Source of the DNA: Angiostrongylus vasorum
Lineage: Eukaryota; Nematoda; Chromadorea; Rhabditida; Metastrongylidae
DNA length: 64,000 nucleotides
NCBI GenBank assembly: GCA_018806985.1
Contig: JADANN010000365.1
Coordinates: forward strand, 296,001-360,000
Direction: 5' to 3'
Shown here in pieces: positions 11,858 to 22,650 of the stretch (position 1 is its first letter; the number at the start of each line of letters is the position of its first letter). A program made the translations under genes and the position numbers. A model generated the notes under the pieces. It was not told the DNA's origin and did not search any database. It saw only the letters and a program-made list of their open reading frames with translations.

Positions 11858-12136
11858 AAGTGTGGCGCAGTGGTTGGGGGGCGCTCTGCAACACACACGT
11901 GGGATAGATCTCCGCGCCCACCGCTCAACGAGCCTTCCATCCCTCCGGGGTCGGCAAATTGGTGCTAGATTGTCTGGGAGGATAGCAGCATTGGCTCGAT
12001 ACATCGGTAGGCCACCGCGAGTCATTGTAAAGCCCAGATATGCATTCAATCACCTCCAACGATACTTATTGAAGCCGAATACATGGCACATCCCTCAGGG
12101 ATTGATCAACGCCGAGAGCTTTATCCTTATTTTATA
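11858..12136 (+). repeat. SINE-A, near full-length copy
   Basis: It opens with GTGTGGCGCAGTGGTTGG (A-box-like), then GTGGGATAGATCTCC where other copies have GATCGATCCC (B-box-like). A shared body of about 200 bases follows (GGCAAATTGG, GGATAGCAGCA, TCGGTAGGCCACCGCGAGTC, ATGCATTCAATCACCTCC) and a tail GATTGATCAACGCCGAGAGC. At least eight other copies of this unit are in the window. The open frame across it is a by-product of the repeat. Confidence 0.75.
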
Positions 12137-12639
12137 CCAACCTCGTGTCATCTCAATCATGTAGAAAACTACTGATTATTTTAGCTGAGGTTTAACGAAA
12201 GTCACTTTTTAAGAATGTTTAGATAAGTTGCAATTTCCGTCCACAATCAATAGTTTTCACAAAAATTTTCGGTCGTTTGCATTTATGCAATCCTTTGCCA
12301 AATATTTGCACTTTCTACCAAAGTTGCTGTGCACATTTATAACCACTGTGGAAACATAAAAAATAATGTTTGCTACGGCGACTACATCTATTGCTAACAT
12401 GCCTTGCATATTTTTCAGCACACTTGGAATTCTAGTGGCAGGTTACGGTTTTGCAACATCGTCTGCATAAAGTTGGTCCATTAGCAACCTTTTTTCAGGG
12501 AAACAAGAAGTCGACGGCGTGGAAGCACTCCCGCTTCCAGCGTAGCGTATGTGCAGTGCACGGTAAGATGAGTAACGGTCGAATGAGGAGCTTCATTCTG
12601 TCCTTTAACACAGGACGAATGCTGTTCAATTTCCACCTA

Positions 12640-14330
12640 ACATGATCTTCTTTTTTGGCGGACAGTTTGTCCTGCGGACTCGAATCAACGCGCCCCTGAA
12701 GAAGGCGCGGAAAAGTTAGCCGGATTGAAGTTTTATGGCAAACTCTTGTCGGCTCAATCATGTAAAAATTGATCTGACCAAACTCATTACAAAGGGGGAT
12801 GCACAGCAAATGACGTTCCCAATTTCTCAATGAAGGAAACATTACTAAAGGAAAAAATTTTGAACTATCTGCACTTGCAACAGACTTTATTAACCGAGAC
12901 CAACAATAACCATTTAACACGGCTTACAGATGTGCATTACTTAACAACCCACATTAGGTATTTACGACATATCCAAATCATCAAAATGAGGTGCACGAAC
13001 AAGGCCCGGAAGGTCACGACCACGTTCGACCCCGTTCCTAAGCAGATGTTGGGCCAATCAAGAGCCCATGGGAGACGGATAGAATCTCTACCACTCCAAC
13101 TCGGGAGACACTAAACTGTGATAATGAGTGATCAGCAAATGACGGCCATCTATATGACGAACCTTTTTTCAAAAAACACACTACCTTCCTTCTATCGCAA
13201 AAGGTCCACCAGCAGAATAACGGCGGGCACGGAAGCCAACGCTGTTGACGCTTCACAGGATCGACTTTTTATTAACCTCGACATTGGAATATGAATGCGT
13301 CGTTTTCTTGTTTAGCAATCGCGAAGTTGTTATACAGCATACATTTGCTTCCATAGAAAAACACAATACAGTACAACAGTAGCTGACGCTTCGGCAGCAC
13401 CGCCCTCTTCAGAGCCTGGAAGGGTATACTGATATACAATTTACTAGGCCAAACCCTTCATTAACACTTACAAAAAGACGAAAAACTATGGCAATTACAT
13501 GATCCAGTCATTGGAAGTCACGAGAAAAGCTTCTCGAGAAGGATCAACAGCTTGTCTAGAAACACTTCTTTCTTCGTAAATTGGATATCAGTATACTCTT
13601 CCATGTTCTGAAGAAGGCGATGCTGCCGAAACGCCAGATACTGTTGCACTGCACTGTGTTTTTCTATGGAAGTAAATGTATGCTGTTTAACAACCTCGCG
13701 ATTGCTGTTGACGCTGTTCCTGCTTCTCCTACCAAGGTTCCACCCATTACCATTTGAGTGTGGGCTGCTCCCATCCTCCCAGGCGTGCACCCTGATTCTC
13801 ACCGTTGACCTTCCTTCAACAATACCAAGCAACGCCTCAGCATCTCCGAGAATAAGGAATAGCTTATTCTTGGAGATGGTGAGACATTGCTTGGCATTGC
13901 TGAAGGAAGCTGGACTGTGAGAATCAACGTGGACGTCAGGGACGATGGCAGGAGTCCACATTCAAATGGCCATGGATGGAGCCTTGGTTGGCGTAGCGCA
14001 ACAGCTTTGTTTTCCGTACCGGTCATTATTCTATTGGTGGACCCTTTGCGAAAGAAGGAAGGTAGTGTGTATTTTGAGATGTTATCCACGCAAATGGCCG
14101 TCATCCGCTGGTAGTTATCACGGTTTAGTATTTTCCGAGTTGGAGCGGTAGAGATCCTATCTGCCGCCCATGGGCCCTTGATTAGCGCAACATCCGCTTA
14201 GAACAGGTTCAAAGGTGGTCATGTCCTCCGGGCTTTGCTACGGCCGTGGTCCTGTTATCTAAGGCTTTGTTACGGCGATGGTTGTGGCCTGTGGGGCTCT
14301 GTTAATGTTCCTCATTTTAAAGATGTGGAT
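12640..14330. mobile_element. Rearranged Penelope-like end sequences in nested inverted repeats
   Basis: Three pairs of inverted blocks are visible. 13020-13250 is the reverse complement of about 13990-14215, 13320-13440 of about 13575-13700, and 13740-13860 of about 13862-13985, the last meeting at a near-palindromic centre around 13860. Hammerhead-like motifs lie at 12695-12716 (plus, weak), 13385-13412 (minus) and 13608-13634 (plus). The blocks around 13740-13870 recur near 37430-37510. Long open frames here (up to 147 codons) sit in both strands of the repeats and are not convincing genes. The motif and the similarity to the 20 kb and 36 kb elements point to Penelope-like ends (inference). 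Confidence 0.5.
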
Positions 14331-14339
14331 GTGTCTTAC

Positions 14340-14790
14340 CTACCCAATGTTGAGAATCAGGAAAAATCATCACCAAAAATCATTCGTCACATAAATCTGA
14401 TGGGAAATACTTTAAGAAAATCCCATCAAAATAGATTATGAGACTGTGGTTTACACTTAACAATTGAAGCACAATAGCGACAGAGTGACTGCCATGACAA
14501 TGAACTAGAAGAGGAGGAGAAACGAAGTAAAAGAACAGAAAGCTATTAAAAACCTAGTCAAATTTCACTTATTCAGATAGTACGTTTTAAACACCAACTT
14601 ATATGGAGAACATATCATAAACATGAAACTTCCTAAAACAGAGAGTGGAAATTCAAAAGGAAGTGAAAGAAATTGTCCACAACAACTTCACTGTGTAGCA
14701 AAATAGTCAGTAAGAGAGGTACTGTAGCTTCAGTAAATGCATAATCATATTCCACCATAAATAAACAACCGATTACCTATTGCTAATATT
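14340..14790. other. Short spacer downstream of the mTERF-like gene
   Basis: AT-rich, with no open frame of interest. I looked here on the minus strand for the missing C-terminal mTERF helices and saw none, nor a clear AATAAA. Confidence 0.4.
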
Positions 14791-14791
14791 G

Positions 14792-16369
14792 CTATGAGAA
14801 CAGCGAAGAATGAGTAGATGCTTCGCAATCACGGAATTCGGAAGGCGCATTGTGCGATGAACGTAGTTGTTCCAATGAACTTGGCATCTGCAGTGGTACT
14901 AAGTCAAACATCAATGCTTCAGGTTCCTTTCCGATGACAGCCTGTGCTTCCTTGCCACTCAAACCAAACTGTTTCTGCACCCAGTGAAACTGAGAATCCA
15001 TGATTTTACCATCTATATTCAACCGGTACCTAAAGTGCCTAATAATTCTGCACACGTCTTCCGTTGAGAATTTCACTGATGTCAAACGATTAACATGAGC
15101 CTATAATTACAAATTTTTAAAAAAGCAGCATAAAATAGCTGCACAATTGGCATAACCAGAGCATAAAACCAACCTGCATGTCGTTAAGATCTTGGTCTTT
15201 TGCAAGACAAACACTGACGTCACTAACACGAAAGTCTAGAGAAGGAAGCCGTTGAAGCTGCAAAATAACAGCCACGTTAGGAAATCCGTTCGACAACGAA
15301 TAACTATGACAACTGCAGCAGTTTTTCACCACTGGCCTAACCTCTTTCTCTAAGTCTAATCGTAGCTTTACATTAAGTCATTAATGATTCAAATGCAGGC
15401 TTCAAGAAAACCGAGCCAACATCTACCTCAAAGAAATTGGCTTCAGTATCAACAAATATTTGGGAAAGGAATGAAAAGTTAACAAACGTTACAAGAGTAT
15501 GAGTGTAAACAGAAGGAGAATGCATCGATGGAACGAATTGATGAGGGTTTGCTTTAAAAGAAGGTCATTTACTCAAAAAACAGCTTTGCACCACAGTCAA
15601 CTGCCTAATTTTTTTGTCAAAATTAGGAAGTCATGGTGACGGAGGTATGCAAAGGTCAACATCCAACTCGCACTCGTTACAGATGACTGGTTGGAATACA
15701 GCTGTACCAGTCTTTCGTTTTAATACCTTTTCCTCTGGAGTCTTCTCAAACCACTTCGACTGTAAATTGAATCAAATAACGCAGTGAATTCTAAAACTAG
15801 TAAACATTCACAGTTGGCTAATAGATGTCTTGACCGGGTCCTCTGCTTCTGATATAAAACTACGACTGATTGGGTCGTTAATGCGTTCGGCTCATTCAAG
15901 CCCCTCCACACTCACTTTCTCTAGAATTTCAACATCGGTAAGCCTTCTCAATACATCAAAAGGATCACCACCAGAATCGACGACATACTGCAGAACTCGT
16001 TCTTTAAATAAGATAAATCAAACCAGTTATACAGAATTGCAACTGACTTCTTTTAATCGAACAATTCGAGTTTTCCGCCGGTTGCCACATTTGCGAGTTT
16101 CGTTACGGGCCCTATTGTTCGGACTGTCAACTGAACAACCAGAATGACTAGGACTCTGTTCGGCACAAATCGGTGAGGAATGTTAAAAAGTGAGTGCAAA
16201 AACCATAGAAAACTACGTCTAGAAAAAAAAGAAAGAAAGAACAATGAGTAGGATAGAAGTGTATCAGCGAAGAAATATCTAGAAATGATACCTGGTGGTA
16301 TTTCGGGTTGTGACAGTGAAAACCGACTTTTGGACGTCCGACACGCATTCCAAGAATGTGTTCTTTAAT
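14792..16369 (-). CDS. mTERF-family protein, MTERF3-like, apparently truncated
   Basis: mTERF proteins act in mitochondria on transcription and ribosome assembly; MTERF3 is the closest match by eye. Phase-consistent exons: 16292-16369 (IKEHILGMRVGRPKV...), 16044-16155 (basic, RKCGNRRKTRIVRLKEV), 15916-16001 (LQYVVDSGGDPFDVLRRLTD), 15727-15759 (tentative, 11 codons), 15174-15257 (LQRLPSLDFRVSDVSVCLA) and 14792-15100. The last exon carries the most typical mTERF helices: FSTEDVCRIIRHFRYRLNI, then DSQFHWVQKQFGLSGKEAQ, then EPEALMFDLVPLQ. The 42-base intron between 16001 and 16044 is typical of nematodes. One or more exons between 15260 and 15726 are not found. The protein ends TAG at 14792-14794 where vertebrate MTERF3 continues for well over 100 residues. 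So the C-terminal half is missing, was spliced from elsewhere, or is lost. The N-terminal exon is uncertain. Confidence 0.65.
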
Positions 16370-16379
16370 CTGCACAACT

Positions 16380-17100
16380 TAACCGGCTTTATGAATTCTG
16401 CAACAGTAAATTATCACTAATCTTTTCGTTTCCTAATCATTGTTGGTTTCTGGTTCATGTCAAATTAACAAATGACACAAAAATCAGAAACAAACACCGT
16501 TAAAAAATTGGCAAGCAAAGAGAAATGACATGTGGGAATATAACTCATATTGCACTGTGAAACAAGCTTCCTTCGAAAACCCTAGGAAGGGATAACAACG
16601 ATTGAAATGAATCAACAAAGGAGAAGAGACATCTTTTAAAAAAGCATAATCAAAAAAAACCCGCTGTGGGACGTTTTCCGATATGCGATTAAACCTGCAC
16701 AACAAATTTGGCCAAATAACACCATGCATTAGAAAATCCCCGTAATCAGTGGTTTAAAGGGCCTGTTGCAGACGGGGTGAAAACTCGTCCACTGCGGCAG
16801 CTCATCCCACCGTCATCCTTATTTCTGTCTGGGACCACGCAGCTTACTTGAAGATGGTTTGCGCTGCTCTATCTCTTTTTCATCGTAATATTTTACAACT
16901 TACTCTGGACCCTTAAGGCTTTGTCGGGAAAGCCACATAAGCGTTGGTCTTCAACGTTATGAAAGCTGCGCCTTCAATTCTGTACCTATCCACTCTCTTC
17001 CAATAGCTATGGCCCTTGTCTTACCAGATCTTTTTGACAGCTTCCTTTGCTATCAACTCTTTCCTTTCCAAGAATTTAAGCCCTGTTTGAGACCATCAGA
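16380..17100. other. Region upstream of the mTERF-like gene
   Basis: No clear first exon. A minus-strand frame beginning with Met near 16729 has a possible donor after LLCR (about 16690) and could be an upstream exon, but nothing confirms it. Confidence 0.3.
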
Positions 17101-17125
17101 TTGTTTGCTGCTATGCTAAACGCAG

Positions 17126-17411
17126 GGCGTGTGTGGCGCAGTGGCCGGAAGCGCCCCGCGACACATATATGGAATCCATCCCCGCGCCCATGTCCCACCA
17201 AGCCTTCCATGCCGTCGGGATTGGCAAGTTGTTTCGAGACTTGTCTGGGAGCAGAGCAGCACTGGCTGGCTCGATACATCGGTAGACCACCGCGATTCAT
17301 TGTAAAGGCTAGGTATGCGTTCAGTCACCTCCAAACGATGCTTAGCGAAGAGAATGCATGGCGCATCCCTCAGGAATTGATCAACGCCGAGCGCTTTAAC
17401 CTTTTTTCTTT
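17126..17411 (+). repeat. SINE-A, near full-length copy
   Basis: It has the head GTGTGGCGCAGTGGCCGGAA, then ATGGAATCCATCCCCGCGCC (decayed B box). The body follows with CATCGGTAGACCACCGCGA and the tail GATCAACGCCGAGCGCTTTAA. The 113-codon plus-strand frame over it is an artefact of the repeat. Confidence 0.75.
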
Positions 17412-17447
17412 ATTTATGCTAAACACAAATAAACAAGGTTAAACACA

Positions 17448-17525
17448 TCTCCCAACGGTTTACCGTCTCATCGTGGCTGAGAGGTGTTCCAGGGTGTCGG
17501 GCTGCGATGTACAGCGAGGGAACTA
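17448..17525 (+). repeat. SINE-B, 5' fragment
   Basis: It carries only the head: CGGTTTACCGTCTCATCGTG, GCTGAGAGGTGTTCCAGGGT and CTGCGATGTACAGCGAGG, about 40 bases after the SINE-A copy ends. The rest of the unit is missing. Confidence 0.65.
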
Positions 17526-17529
17526 GAAA

Positions 17530-18960
17530 ACTTTTAGAATTTTTTTTAAACACTGTCTCTGGCTTTTTCTTCCAAAGCTGTTCGATTACAAAAAGAGTAT
17601 AAGGAGCATTATAAGCCATTTCGGTTAGATCGCTCAACTAGTGCTCGTATAATCTACGTATTTGTCTTGGCGCTTATATTCCTTACCCTTCTTGATATCG
17701 CCGCATCGCTAACATTACAGTGCTATTATTGCTAAAAATGTTTAAAATCCAAGATTGAGATTGTGCTCTGTGGCAACGTCAAAAAGTCGCGTTGCAAATT
17801 GGCAGAAAGTCGAGCATTCTACGTCGAGCTAGTGATTATTCGGTGCCGATAGCTGACTTCTGTGTCCCACTCATAACACGAGCAGTAGTTGTAATGCCCT
17901 TAGTTTTTGTTGCTCATTCCTATTTAGCTTTAGGAAGAAGATTTATCTACTCTTCCCTAAACTAAAACATAAACCAGTGAGCAACCTGCATCTATTTGAC
18001 ACCCTGTTTTCCACCGCTCCAGATATGAGTTTATAACATCTTATGCCCGTCGATTTGCGTTCCAAAAAATCGACCCACTTCTTTGCTGCACATCCTCGCC
18101 GATAGTTCTGCTTTTCCATTTTGATTACAAACTCAGCACTTTTGTAGTTCTTATATCTATTGTCCATGGTTTTGGAAGTTTACGAACTCTTGTGTAGTGG
18201 GGAAAAAAACTTCGCCACGCAACCACGATCTTTTCCACATTTGGTAGTCACTTTCACAGGATATAGGTAGCATACAACCGCCCATTCTACTCGATAGCTA
18301 TGGTTCATTTAACGATTGAAAAGACAAAAACAACAAAGAGTAGTCAGAATTAGTTCTAACTCATTAGCACATTATGGGCCAACATGATATCCCGGAACCC
18401 CTAATTATTTTTTTTCGTAACTAAGGCACTAGAGTACTTTGCGTGCCGACATTTCTATAGAGGAGACTGTGCTTCACCACTCCAAATATTTTTTGTTTCA
18501 AATTTACGTCTTCTTGCCCTCCTAGATGAAATTCTCCTTGCTCAATCGCTTAGCTGCTCAAAAATACACAAGTATCGTTCAAAGAAACGATAGTTCTTTA
18601 AAAAATCAGCTATCATTTTTCCTAGAGAACAAAAAATTGAATCTTACTTAAAAAGGCCTGTAGATCCTGTCGATTTCCACTTCGGCTCTTAATAAAGATC
18701 ACAGTTAGATGGGATATAATTGTTCGATTATGGAGGGCTTTATTAGTTCTCGACTCAACAGGAGCGACAGGTACCATGAAGGGGTGACCACGTGAGGTGA
18801 CTCATCGCACTGGTTGCAATGGGCAAAAGATTGGACAATTTTAAAAGTTTGCCTGAAAAAAGGTTATTAGATTTTCAATCGAGTCTACGCGTTTTATTCT
18901 TTTAGGTCCAACTACTGGTTAGACAGAAATTTTTTTGAATTTTACTGGTTTATCTCCACT
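17530..18960. other. Spacer with no supported gene
   Basis: A minus-strand frame at 17943-18167 (starting MDNRYKNYKSAEF) is mildly coding-like but lacks splice support or a recognisable domain. The rest is AT-rich without structure. Confidence 0.35.
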
Positions 18961-18964
18961 TCCT

Positions 18965-19354
18965 CACAATGGCTTACCGCCTCATCGTGGCTGAGAGGTG
19001 TTCCTCGGTGTCGGACTGCGATGCACAGCAGGAGATTCGTCTCCCCGGCAGGGTCTCCCAAGCTGAGAAGGAGTCCGGCGTTTCCATCAGGAAGTTCAGT
19101 TAAGAGTAAACTAATACCAGCATCCGCCACCGTCCTGGTATCAAAGTCGCATGGTGACAAATCTCCCTCTGATCCACAACGGCGACAAGTGCCTGTCGTG
19201 GTGAAGACCTGGGACAGACTTTGGCCAGACTGATCTCGGGAATTAGGCTTTTAGGGAACCACAAAGGCTTAATCAACAAATCTCCTAAAAATGGAGATTA
19301 TGCTGGGGGGCCGCACAACCAGTGAGGACGGCCATTCAAGTATCAAGTAAGTAA
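18965..19354 (+). repeat. SINE-B, full-length copy
   Basis: About 390 bases from CTTACCGCCTCATCGTGGCT through TGAGAGGTGTTCCTCGGTGT, CCATCAGGAAGTTCAG and CCTGGTATCAAAGTCGCATG to GCACAACCAGTGAGGACG. It ends in a short tandem tail AAGTAAGTAAG. TGGCTGAGAGGTG fits a pol III A box, but I see no clear B box. Eight other copies or fragments occur in the window, in both orientations. Confidence 0.72.
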
Positions 19355-19717
19355 GTGTGCTAAACACGAAGAAATGTTTCAGCATAAAATAACCTCAAGT
19401 CAACGCATAATTTCGATGGTCCAACTTCACGAACTATTCACTTCTGTCACCTTTAGAATTTACATATTACCGTAATATAGTAAAAGAAAAGAAAGAAAAA
19501 AATCAAAATAGTGGAAGAAACGGTGTTGTCACGAAATTGTCGTTCTATTCCGTGCTAGGGAGAGTCTTGCCACCAGATCATATGTGCGCTTCATCCTTAA
19601 TGAACATTTTTGACACGACTGACTCAAGTAAGTAATTTTACTTGTTTTTTCTTTCACTGTTTTCTTAATCAGCAAACACAACGTTGTTATTACTGAGTTT
19701 ATTCATCCACAATTGCT

Positions 19718-19745
19718 GACGTTTTGGCGGCTTCGCCATCTTCGG
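19718..19745 (-). ncRNA. Hammerhead-like motif (decayed)
   Basis: On the minus strand: CCGAAGATGGCG, then a short loop, then CCGCCAAAACGTC. It matches the pattern CTGANGA-N-GGCG...CGCC-GAAACGTC with one change in each core block, so it is probably inactive. It lies upstream of, and opposite to, the Penelope fragment at 19890. Confidence 0.35.
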
Positions 19746-19889
19746 AGTCTGCAAAGGTAGAATTGACAAGCAGGGCACGCACCCAAACACTTTCATGATG
19801 TCAACAGACGAAATTTAACACATAAATTTTCATCCGCACAGTAAACAGTTTCTTCTAGACACTCATTTTTTTTCTTAAAAAGAAAAGGA

Positions 19890-20440
19890 AAAGTATAAAA
19901 GAACACCTAGTCGGCATACGTAAGCCCTAATACTCCACTAGGCACGCATAGGGACGCAGAGACATAACGGAGAAGATCTTGAAGTACGGGTTACGATCCT
20001 CGCACAGGAATCGAGAACACAAGCGCGCAAAATTCTCGAGGCATTCTGGACCAATTCCAAGAGTCCGAAAATGAACCGCAGGGGAGGGGATGCCTCATTA
20101 TCACGCGTGATATTGGGCAGTATATAAGCCTGTTATTCTGATGAGATGGGTACATTACGATTCCATGTGAACTCTGTGCGGTTGGTCTCCACGTGAAATA
20201 TTTAGTGGAAGACTCACAGAAATCGGTGAGTGTGCAAAGGCTCTGTGTTCAATGTGATTGAAATTTTTGGTTCAGCATTTTCTCTGTTTGGTTATGGAGG
20301 CGTTTGACCGTGTAGATCGCAGTCAACTTTACCTCTCCAGGTTCTGAGGAAGGCGAAATCCGCCGAAACGTCAGCTTGTACGTAAATAAAGAAATAAAAT
20401 AACACCTCGTGTTTGCTAAACAGAAGCAGAAAAAAATTAT
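19890..20440 (+). mobile_element. Penelope-like element, 3' end (C-terminal ORF remnant plus 3' region)
   Basis: Frames broken by stops still read as the end of a Penelope-like ORF, for example ARKILEAFWTNSKSPKMN (with frame changes) at about 20015-20075. The same peptide in related form is at 21450-21505 and 36140-36200. A 3' region with a hammerhead-like motif follows (20343-20372), then CACCTCGTGTTTGCTAA and a block GAGGTTAATAGAAAGTCGG. These also follow the motif at 36457 and, in a more diverged form, the one at 21787. Confidence 0.55.
20343..20372 (+). ncRNA. Hammerhead-ribozyme-like motif, best copy
   Basis: The core reads CTGAGGA, one extra A, a stem GGCG/CGCC closed by AAATC, then GAAACGTC. 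GAAACGTC gives a stem III of only two pairs with no loop. The preceding CCAGGTT can pair with the following AGCTTG for six pairs of stem I (two are G-U). Known Penelope-like ribozymes are type I with a tiny stem III and are thought to work as dimers. The fit to this group is by eye and has not been folded by computer. Confidence 0.45.
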
Positions 20441-20879
20441 TCAATCAATGCCGAGGTTAATAGAAAGTCGGACGCGGGAGTTACTCATCTTTTTTGTTCT
20501 TCGTAAGTGTGTCAGTTATTTGGTGAAGACCAGACGCGAATACTCTTACATGGGCGAGCAATTTGCCTGACTCAGGCCCAAAAATCAGCCCGAGGTATGG
20601 TACTAGGTCAAGCCCGAGAACAAGACAGTCCTCCTCGCGGATCACTTTTGGATCTTGGGAACTGATCAAAAACGTTCCAAGAATTTTACGCGCTGGTGCT
20701 TTGAAATCCTGCGCGAGGCTAGTGACTTTTACTTTAACTCCTGTCCGTTATGTCTCCATGTCACGTGCGCGCCTAGTGGAGTATTCCTTATAATTTAAAA
20801 CTTCCCAACATGGTCTTCACAACACAACATACAAAAAAACATAGGACAACAAGACGTGGTTTTAACCGTAGTCCTTGCT

Positions 20880-21900
20880 TAGTTGTTGAAAAAACGTCCT
20901 AGTCCATCTCACGATAACACAAATGCTCCTGGGTCCCCCTACATAATGAGCGTGCTAGCAGTGCGTATGTGATGTAGGGCTTCGACGTTACCGGCCTTTA
21001 TACAAATGCGTCGAACGACTCTGCTATGTAGGCCATCCGCAAACTAATGCATCTCGAAGGAGCACTTAACACGAATGGCATCTCGATTCAGCAGCTCATG
21101 GCACTCCTAAAAGAGTGCCTAAACTACTCAGTGTTCAGGTGGTCCGAAAAATATTGTGCACAAATGAGAGGGTTAGCAATGGAGCAGCGACTGGCACTGT
21201 CTTCATGTCTAAGGAGGAAGCACCACTATTCAATCAACGGCCATTGCTCTGCTTTAGATATATAGATGATTGCTTTATAATCTGCTCCACGCAAGAGAAG
21301 ATGACAAACGTTTTGAGTTGTTGAGCGGACACTCAAATTACATAAAATCCACCAGAGAGAAGCCGAAGAAAAACCGGCTTTCATTTGTGAGCCCTCAGAT
21401 TAACCTATCCGAATTTTGACGTAGAAGTTACCATCTTCGTACAAGAATTTAGAACTTCAGCGTGCAGAACTCTTAAAGTGTTCTGGATAAATTCCAACAG
21501 TCCGAAAATGAATTTCAGGAAGGAATACCTGATAATCACACGTGATCTCACATGATGTCTCGCACTGATGTTTTAATGTTAGAGAGGCGCTTTACCTATC
21601 CATGTGAACTCTATGCGGTCGGTCTCCACGTGGAAAACTCATTGGAAGACTCATAGAAAGCGGTGATTGTGCGAAGAAGCTGTTTTTTCTTCCACTGCGA
21701 ATAGATCTAGATATCGTGGCTGTTTGTTTTGCGGTAGTGGACGTATTTTGCTGACTAGGTGGCAGTTTACTTGACCTTTCCTGGCTCTAAAAAGGGCGAA
21801 ATCCGCCGAAACGTCCCACTTTTATTAATAAAGAGCTTGCTAACAATTCGTGTTTGCTCAGCAAGGAAAAGGGGAATTGTTTGTCAGTGCCGAAGTTAGT
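20880..21900 (+). mobile_element. Penelope-like element fragment with reverse transcriptase motif
   Basis: Decayed frames include NTNGISIQQLMALLKECLN and SVFRWSEKYCAQMRGLAM (about 21070-21185). The RT catalytic box RYIDDCFIICSTQEKM follows at about 21256-21303, with YIDD visible. A fragment related to the C-terminal end (TLKVFWINSNSPKMNF) is at about 21450-21505, then a decayed hammerhead-like motif at 21787-21815. Frames shift several times, so this is a dead copy. Confidence 0.65.
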
Positions 21901-21957
21901 AGAAAGTCCGTCTTGAGAATTACATTTATACAAAATTTATGAACTATCATGAATCGA

Positions 21958-22192
21958 TGAAGGCGCGTCTGGCACAGTGGTCGGAGGCGCTCTGTAGCAC
22001 ACACATAGTATTGATCCCCGCCCCCCTGGCCCACCAATCCTCCATTCCTCTAGCGTCGGCAAGTTTGGCACCAGACTTGTCTAGGAATGTAAAGGCCAGA
22101 TATGCATTCAATCACCTCCAAACGATTTTTAATGAAGTTGAATGAATGACACATCCCTTATGGATTGATCAACGCCAAATGCTTTATCCTTT
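21958..22192 (+). repeat. SINE-A copy with internal deletion
   Basis: It has the head GCGCGTCTGGCACAGTGGTC and GGAGGCGCTCTGTAGCACAC, the middle GACTTGTCTAGGAATGTAAAG and the tail GGATTGATCAACGCCAAATG. Compared with other copies, the block from GGATAGCAGCA to the CACCGCGAGTCAT part is missing at about 22087. Confidence 0.7.
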
Positions 22193-22499
22193 ATATTTTT
22201 TATCATCGATCGCATGCAACTTGGCTTGTCACCTGTATGATCTACCCCAGCTAACCATGAATTGAGCTGACACTGTTGTACACAATTATCCAGTAGTCTC
22301 CACTCACTCTAGCACACTGAGCACTACACTTTTCTTTTGCTGTTTCCCCATTTACGATTATAGAGAACACCGACTGTAGAGAATTTCAGGATCTGTTACA
22401 GAGTGTTGCGTATAATCACGCGCAGATTCTCGCGTTCTAACGAAATAGACCTGGTCCTTGTTTACGGAAGCGGACGTCAGTAACCCGCATAAGCACTAG

Positions 22500-22650
22500 A
22501 GGGTTCGTGCAGCGCAGTGGTTACTCTTCAGTACAATACGATGTTAGATTTGATTCCTTTTTTCCAGGGCAAACCAAGCCATCCGTCATTTCGAACTTGG
22601 GAACTTGATACCAGACTTTCCCGATGAGATAACAGAGTTTTGGTTCTAAT
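22500..22650 (+). repeat. SINE-C copy (decayed)
   Basis: It shows GTGCAGCGCAGTGGTTA (A box type) and TAGATTTGATTCC (B box type), then GGGCAAACCAAGCCATCCG and TTGATACCAGACTTTCCCG, in the same order as the better copies at 51575 and 6425. Confidence 0.5.

Noticed and set aside
13518..13961. 147-codon minus-strand open frame
   Set aside because: It crosses the inverted Penelope-like blocks, and similar peptides appear on both strands of the palindrome, so it is a by-product of repeat sequence.
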